This document shows, piece by piece, positions 59,692-64,000 of a DNA stretch of 64,000 bases (position 1 is its first letter; each line of letters opens with the position of its first letter). The notes beneath the pieces were generated by a model. It ran no database searches, was not told the DNA's origin, and was given only the letters and a program-made list of their open reading frames with translations. Position numbers and translations under genes: made by a program. Source of the stretch: Mycobacterium sp. IDR2000157661 (GTDB lineage Bacteria; Actinomycetota; Actinomycetes; Mycobacteriales; Mycobacteriaceae); contig NZ_CP081006.1 of the NCBI RefSeq assembly GCF_022317005.1, positions 3,410,001 through 3,474,000 of the forward strand, written 5' to 3'.

Positions 59692-61125
59692 TCACAGCGG
59701 GATGTTCTTGTGCCTGCCGCGGCGGGCGGGCGCCTCGGCCAGCGCCTGGGTCAGCTTGCTGCGGGTGTGTGACGGGTCGATCTTCTCGTCGACCACGCCG
59801 ATGTCGATCGCCGAATCCACGCCGCCGGCGAGCTTCTCGTGCTCGGCGGCCAGCTCCTCGTGCAATGCCTCGCGCTCGTCCGCGGGCGCAGCCGCGAGCT
59901 TCTTCTTGTGCAGGATGCCGACCGCGGCCTTGGCGCCCATGACGGCGACCTCGGCGTCGGGCCATGCGTACACCTTCGTCGCACCCAGCGACCGCGAGTT
60001 CATCGCGATGTAGGCGCCGCCGTAGATCTTGCGGGTGACGAGCGTGACCCGTGGCACTGAGCACTCGCCGAAGGCGTGCAGCAGCTTGGCGCCACGCCGC
60101 ACGACGCCGCCCCACTCCTGGTCCACCCCGGGCAGGTAGCCGGGCACGTCGACGATGTTGACGATCGGAATGCCGAACGCGTCGCACAGCCGCACGAAAC
60201 GTGCTGCCTTCTCGGCACTTTCGGAATTCAGGCAGCCGCCCAGCCGCAGCGGGTTGTTGGCGATCACGCCGACGGTGCGGCCGGCCAGCCGGCCCAGGCC
60301 GATCACGATCGACGGCGCCCACTTGCCCTGGAACTCTTCGAAGGGCTCCGCGCCGTCCGCGCGCGAATCCAGAAGAGCCTCGACGATCGGGTGCACGTCG
60401 TAGGCGCGCCGCGCCGACTCGGGCAGCAGCGCATGCAGGTCGGTGTCACCGGCCTCGGCCTTGGCCCGGTCGAAATGGCCCTGCTGGCAGAACAACCCGA
60501 CCAGCCGGCGGCCGCGTTCGTAGGCGTCGAGCTCGTCGTCGGCCACGATGTGGCACACGCCCGACTTCTTGTGGTGGGTGTCGGGGCCGCCGAGGGACGC
60601 CATGTCGACGTCCTCACCGGTGACGCTGCGGACCACGTCGGGGCCGGTGACGAACACCCGGCTCTCCGGCGCCATCACGATGACGTCGGTCAGTGCGGGT
60701 CCGTAGGCGGCGCCGCCCGCGGCGAAGCCGACGACGACGGAGATCTGCGGGATGTAGCCCGAGGCGCGGATCATGGCCTCGAACACCAGGCCGACGGCGT
60801 GCAGAGCCTTGACGCCCTCGGCGAGCCGGGCGCCGCCGGAGTGCCAGATGCCGACGATCGGGCTCTGCTCCTCGATCGCCTGGTCGTAGGCGTTGACGAT
60901 GTGGGCACACCCCTCGACGCCCATCGCGCCACCCATGACGGTGCCGTCGGTGCAGAACGCGACGGTGCGCACGCCGTTGACGGTGCCCGCCGCGGCGAGC
61001 ACGCCGGAACGGTCGCGCTCATGCAGCAGTTCGACGCTGTCGTCGTCGAAGAAGGTGCTCAGGCGCAGCAGCGGATCGCGCGGGTCCAGTGATTCGCTGA
61101 CGGTCTCGGGCGCGGTAATCGTCAT
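59692..61125 (-). CDS. accD6: Acetyl/propionyl-CoA carboxylase carboxyltransferase beta subunit AccD6
   Basis: A 477-residue carboxyltransferase. The crotonase-fold halves show G-I-W-H-S-G-G-A-R-L-A-E-G in the N-terminal part and N-I-V-D-V-P-G-Y-L-P-G and I-A-M-N-S-R-S-L-G-A in the C-terminal part, with oxyanion-type glycines. AccD6 with AccA3 makes malonyl-CoA for the FAS-II cycle. Position last in acpM-kasA-kasB-accD6 (16 bp after kasB) is the mycobacterial standard and fixes the subunit identity. Confidence 0.93.
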   Translation of the reverse strand: MTITAPETVSESLDPRDPLLRLSTFFDDDSVELLHERDRSGVLAAAGTVNGVRTVAFCTDGTVMGGAMGVEGCAHIVNAYDQAIEEQSPIVGIWHSGGARLAEGVKALHAVGLVFEAMIRASGYIPQISVVVGFAAGGAAYGPALTDVIVMAPESRVFVTGPDVVRSVTGEDVDMASLGGPDTHHKKSGVCHIVADDELDAYERGRRLVGLFCQQGHFDRAKAEAGDTDLHALLPESARRAYDVHPIVEALLDSRADGAEPFEEFQGKWAPSIVIGLGRLAGRTVGVIANNPLRLGGCLNSESAEKAARFVRLCDAFGIPIVNIVDVPGYLPGVDQEWGGVVRRGAKLLHAFGECSVPRVTLVTRKIYGGAYIAMNSRSLGATKVYAWPDAEVAVMGAKAAVGILHKKKLAAAPADEREALHEELAAEHEKLAGGVDSAIDIGVVDEKIDPSHTRSKLTQALAEAPARRGRHKNIPL

Positions 61126-61141
61126 GAAGATCTCCTAAAGA

Positions 61142-62404
61142 TCAGTACTTGCCGAAGGCGAGTGCGACGTTGTGCCCGCCGAATCCGAACGAGTTGTTGA
61201 TCGCGTATTGGTAGTTGCCCTGCCGCGGCTCGCCGGCGACCACGTCCAGATCGATCTCCGGATCCAGGTTGCGCAGGTTCAGCGTCGGCGGGATGACTCC
61301 GTCCCGCAAGGCCAGCACGGTCAGGATGGACTCGACCGCGCCGACTGCGCCGACCGAGTGGCCGAGCGCGGCCTTGGGTGCGTACACGGCCGGATAGTGG
61401 CCGCCCATCGCGTTGTTGATCGCCTTGCCCTCGGCCACGTCGCCGACGCTGGTGCCGGTGGCGTGCGCGTTGACGTGGTCGATATCGGTGGGCTGCAGCC
61501 CGGCGAGCTGGATGGCCCGAGACATCGCGTGCCCGGCCTGCTCACCGTTGGGATCGGGCGCCACGATGTGGTAGCCGTCCGAGGTGATGCTGGCGCCCAT
61601 GATGCGCGCCAGGATGTTGGCGCCACGGGCCTTCGCGTGTTCCTCCGTCTCGATGACCATCAGGGCGCCGGCCTCACCGAACACGAAGCCGTTGCGGTCC
61701 TTGTCGAACGGGCGGCACGCACCGGCGGGGTTGTCGTTGGTGGTGGACAACACGATTCGCATCTGGGCGAAGCCGGCGATCGGGACCGCCTCGATCTTGG
61801 TCTCGACGCCGCCGCAGATGGCGACGTCGGCTTCGCCGAGCACGATGTTGCGCCACGCGTGTGCGATGCCCTCAGAACCCGATGCGCAGGCCGACACCGG
61901 GGTGACGACTCCGGCACGGGCCTTGCGCTCGAGCCCCACGGCGGCGGCGGCCGCGTTGGGCATGTACATCTGCACGGCCAGGGGTGAAACGGCCTTGAGG
62001 CCCTTGGCACGCATGCCGTCGTAGCTGAACACCAGCTCCTCGGTGGAGCCCATGCCGGTGCCGATCGACACCATCAGGCGCTTGGGGTCCACCTCGGGCG
62101 AGCCCGCGTTTTCCCACACCCGCCTCGACAGCACCGTCGACATCTTCTGCAGGTACGACAGCCGGCGCAGTTCGACCCGCGTCAGCTCGTGGTCGAACCC
62201 CTCGAGGAGATGGCCGCCGATCCGCACCGGTAGGTCATACTCCTCGACGAACGGGTCCTCGAGCTTGCGGATCCCGCTCTGGCCGTCGAGCAGCTTCTTC
62301 CAGGTCTCGTCGGCGCTGGTCGCCGCGGCAGTCGTCATCGCGATGCCGGTGACGACCACGTTGGGAAAACCGTTCCCCGTCGAAAGGGGAACCAACCCTG
62401 CCAT
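61142..62404 (-). CDS. kasB: 3-oxoacyl-ACP synthase KasB
   Basis: A 420-residue beta-ketoacyl-ACP synthase II. The Cys-His-His triad is visible: [17 protein letters not shown] and A-L-G-H-S-V-G-A. KasB extends meromycolate chains to full length in the FAS-II system. The longer N-terminus ([14 protein letters not shown]) and second position after kasA distinguish it from KasA. It starts 23 bp after the kasA stop. Confidence 0.94.
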   Translation of the reverse strand: MAGLVPLSTGNGFPNVVVTGIAMTTAAATSADETWKKLLDGQSGIRKLEDPFVEEYDLPVRIGGHLLEGFDHELTRVELRRLSYLQKMSTVLSRRVWENAGSPEVDPKRLMVSIGTGMGSTEELVFSYDGMRAKGLKAVSPLAVQMYMPNAAAAAVGLERKARAGVVTPVSACASGSEGIAHAWRNIVLGEADVAICGGVETKIEAVPIAGFAQMRIVLSTTNDNPAGACRPFDKDRNGFVFGEAGALMVIETEEHAKARGANILARIMGASITSDGYHIVAPDPNGEQAGHAMSRAIQLAGLQPTDIDHVNAHATGTSVGDVAEGKAINNAMGGHYPAVYAPKAALGHSVGAVGAVESILTVLALRDGVIPPTLNLRNLDPEIDLDVVAGEPRQGNYQYAINNSFGFGGHNVALAFGKY

Positions 62405-62427
62405 TACTGCTCGAAACCCTTTCCCGC

Positions 62428-63678
62428 TCAGTAGCGCCCGAAGGCTAGGGCGACATTGTGTCCACCGAACCCGAACGAGTTGTTGATGGCGTACTGGTAG
62501 TCGCCGTATCGAGGCTCGCCCGCAACAACATCGAGATCGATCTCCGGATCGGGGGTCTCGAAGTTGAGGGTCGGCGGGATCACGCCGTCGCGCAGCGCGA
62601 GCACGGTGAGCGCCGATTCCAGCGCACCCACCGCACCGATGGAGTGGCCGAGCGCCGACTTGGGCGCGTACACCGCAGCGTGCTCGACACCTGCCACCCG
62701 GATCGCGTTGGCCTCGGCGACGTCACCGATCGAGGTGGCCGTCGCGTGCGCATTGACGTGGTGAATGTCGCTGGGCGACAACCCCGCCGTCTCCATCGCA
62801 CGCTTCATCGCCTGGCCGGCACGCAGGCCGTCGCTCGCCGGCGCGACCATGTGGAACGCGTCCGACGTGATGCCTGCGCCCATGAGGCGGGCCAGCGGCT
62901 TGGCGCCGCGGGCCTTGGCGTGCTCCTCGGTTTCGATGACCATGAGCGCGCCGGCCTCGCCAAAGACGAACCCGTCGCGGTTCTTGTCGAACGGCCGCGA
63001 CGCGCCCGCCGGATCGTCGTTGTTGGTCGACATCGCGCGCATCATCGAGAACGCCGCGATCGGCAGCGCCTCGATACCGCCCTCGACACCGCCGACGACG
63101 GCGATGTCGGCGTCACCCATCACGATCTGACGCCAGCCGTGCGCGATGGCCTCCGAACCCGACGAACAGGCAGACACCGGGGTGATGACCCCGGCCCTGG
63201 CGCCCAGTTGCAGGCCGATTACCGCGGCCGCACCGTTCGGCATGATCATCTGCACCGCGAGCGGCGACACCTTGCGGGGGCCGCCCTCGTTCATCGCGTC
63301 GTAGGTCTCGACGATTTTCTCGCCGCCACCCAGACCGGTGCCGACGACCACGGCGAAGCGATCCGGGTCGACCTCGGGGGTACCCGCGGTCTCCCAGAGC
63401 TGGCCACCGAGATGCTTGGCCATGCGCTGGACATACGACATGCGTCGCATGTCCAGTCGCGTCATGTGGTCGTCGATCGAGTCGACGAGGTGGCCACCGA
63501 TGCGGACCGGCAGGTCCCACTTGGTGACGAACTCGTCCTCGAGGACGCGGATGCCGCTCTCGCCGGCCAGCAGCCCCTTCCACGTGCTCTCGATGTCCGC
63601 CGCGACCGACGTGGTCGCCGTGACGGCGGTCACGACGACGTTGGGGAAACCGCCGTTAGCAGTGGAAGGTTTACTCAT
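62428..63678 (-). CDS. kasA: 3-oxoacyl-ACP synthase KasA
   Basis: A 416-residue beta-ketoacyl-ACP synthase I. The triad residues lie in [17 protein letters not shown] and A-L-G-H-S-I-G-A. KasA performs the essential early elongations of meromycolic acid and is the thiolactomycin target in M. tuberculosis. Its ATG overlaps the acpM stop (ATGA), so acyl carrier and synthase are translated together. The high similarity to KasB reflects a duplication. Confidence 0.95.
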   Translation of the reverse strand: MSKPSTANGGFPNVVVTAVTATTSVAADIESTWKGLLAGESGIRVLEDEFVTKWDLPVRIGGHLVDSIDDHMTRLDMRRMSYVQRMAKHLGGQLWETAGTPEVDPDRFAVVVGTGLGGGEKIVETYDAMNEGGPRKVSPLAVQMIMPNGAAAVIGLQLGARAGVITPVSACSSGSEAIAHGWRQIVMGDADIAVVGGVEGGIEALPIAAFSMMRAMSTNNDDPAGASRPFDKNRDGFVFGEAGALMVIETEEHAKARGAKPLARLMGAGITSDAFHMVAPASDGLRAGQAMKRAMETAGLSPSDIHHVNAHATATSIGDVAEANAIRVAGVEHAAVYAPKSALGHSIGAVGALESALTVLALRDGVIPPTLNFETPDPEIDLDVVAGEPRYGDYQYAINNSFGFGGHNVALAFGRY

Positions 63679-63977
63679 GCCCGATCGGCTTCGATCTGCG
63701 CGCGGATGGCCGCGGCCGCTTCGGGGTTCTCTTCCTCGAGCTTCTGGATGTAGGAGACGACGTCACCGACGGTGCGCAGGCCGGCGAGGTCCTCGTCCGG
63801 GATCTTCACTCCGTACTTGTCCTCGGTCTGCACGGCGATCTCCACCATCGAAAGCGAGTCGATGTCCAGGTCGTCGACGAACGACTTCTCCGGGGTGACC
63901 TCTGACGGCTCGATACCGGTGACCTCTTCGATGATCTCGGCGAGACCGGCGATGATTTCATCCTGACTGGCGGGCAC
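63675..63977 (-). CDS. acpM: Meromycolate extension acyl carrier protein AcpM
   Basis: GTG 63977 has AGAAGGAG 6 nt upstream. The 100-residue acidic protein has the phosphopantetheine site [11 protein letters not shown] (Ser41). It has the extended C-terminus that marks AcpM ([14 protein letters not shown]) compared with ordinary ~80-residue ACPs. It carries the growing meromycolate chain in FAS-II. It is the first visible gene of the operon; fabD would be expected just beyond the right edge. Confidence 0.95.
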   Translation of the reverse strand: MPASQDEIIAGLAEIIEEVTGIEPSEVTPEKSFVDDLDIDSLSMVEIAVQTEDKYGVKIPDEDLAGLRTVGDVVSYIQKLEEENPEAAAAIRAQIEADRA

Positions 63978-64000
63978 AGTGGCTCCTTCTAATTGGTTGT

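Overview
The window comes from a high-GC actinobacterium, almost certainly a rapidly growing Mycobacterium (Mycolicibacterium). The strongest evidence is the right edge, which carries the mycobacterial FAS-II order acpM-kasA-kasB-accD6 on the minus strand. Further support comes from an mscR/metallo-hydrolase pair, a DUF3145 gene, a DUF732 gene and a DUF222/HNH (13E12-type) gene. Two blocks recall M. tuberculosis H37Rv in reversed orientation. Positions 1.1-9.2 kb look like Rv2327/Rv2326c/Rv2325c and Rv2315c/Rv2314c/Rv2313c. Positions 41.4-64 kb look like Rv2260-Rv2259-Rv2258c-Rv2257c-Rv2256c-Rv2252-Rv2251-Rv2250c-glpD1-accD6-kasB-kasA-acpM. These locus equivalences are from memory, not from a search.

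Left part (0-9.2 kb): a 5'-truncated phytase-like esterase lipoprotein; a MarR regulator divergent from a fused ECF transporter (S-A-A polypeptide plus EcfT) with a candidate MarR operator between them; a short LuxR-type regulator; a TldD/TldE protease pair; and an AhpD-like protein. Next (9.2-15 kb) is an accessory stretch: a BBE flavin oxidase, an unrecognised membrane-anchored protein, a GXWXG/DUF4334 protein, tRNA-Met(CAT) with an IS481-family relic just downstream, a VOC protein and a DUF222/HNH gene.

Middle part (15-41 kb): a signalling and envelope zone. It holds an ECF sigma factor fused to its own zinc-finger anti-sigma domain, a membrane helix and a proline-rich tail, with a possible small membrane protein overlooked downstream; a proline-rich single-pass protein with 36-bp tandem repeats; DUF732; and a GAF-PP2C phosphatase overlapping a cobalamin-binding protein. 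These are followed by an acyl-CoA dehydrogenase, a large Pro/Ala/Thr-rich envelope protein, a PhoD-like phosphatase, an SDR, a DUF2254 protein, a four-gene peptide-type ABC importer, a secreted protein, a small voltage-gated-like K+ channel, a dihydrodipicolinate-reductase-like dehydrogenase, an Hsp70-like membrane protein, a second acyl-CoA dehydrogenase, a SABATH-type methyltransferase and a SHOCT protein.

Right part (41-64 kb): the conserved mycobacterial block (thiol/formaldehyde detoxification, methyl-group metabolism, glycerolipid/ether-lipid chemistry and FAS-II). A cluster at 53.4-59.5 kb interrupts it, with a Ser/Thr kinase, a CPA2 antiporter, an FHA/zinc-ribbon protein, a four-helix membrane protein and a flavoprotein. 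This looks like an undescribed phosphorylation-linked ion/redox module and is the best candidate for something new. Recurrent themes are 4-bp ATGA/GTGA overlaps within operons and TANNNT boxes about 6 nt before start codons, consistent with leaderless transcription.
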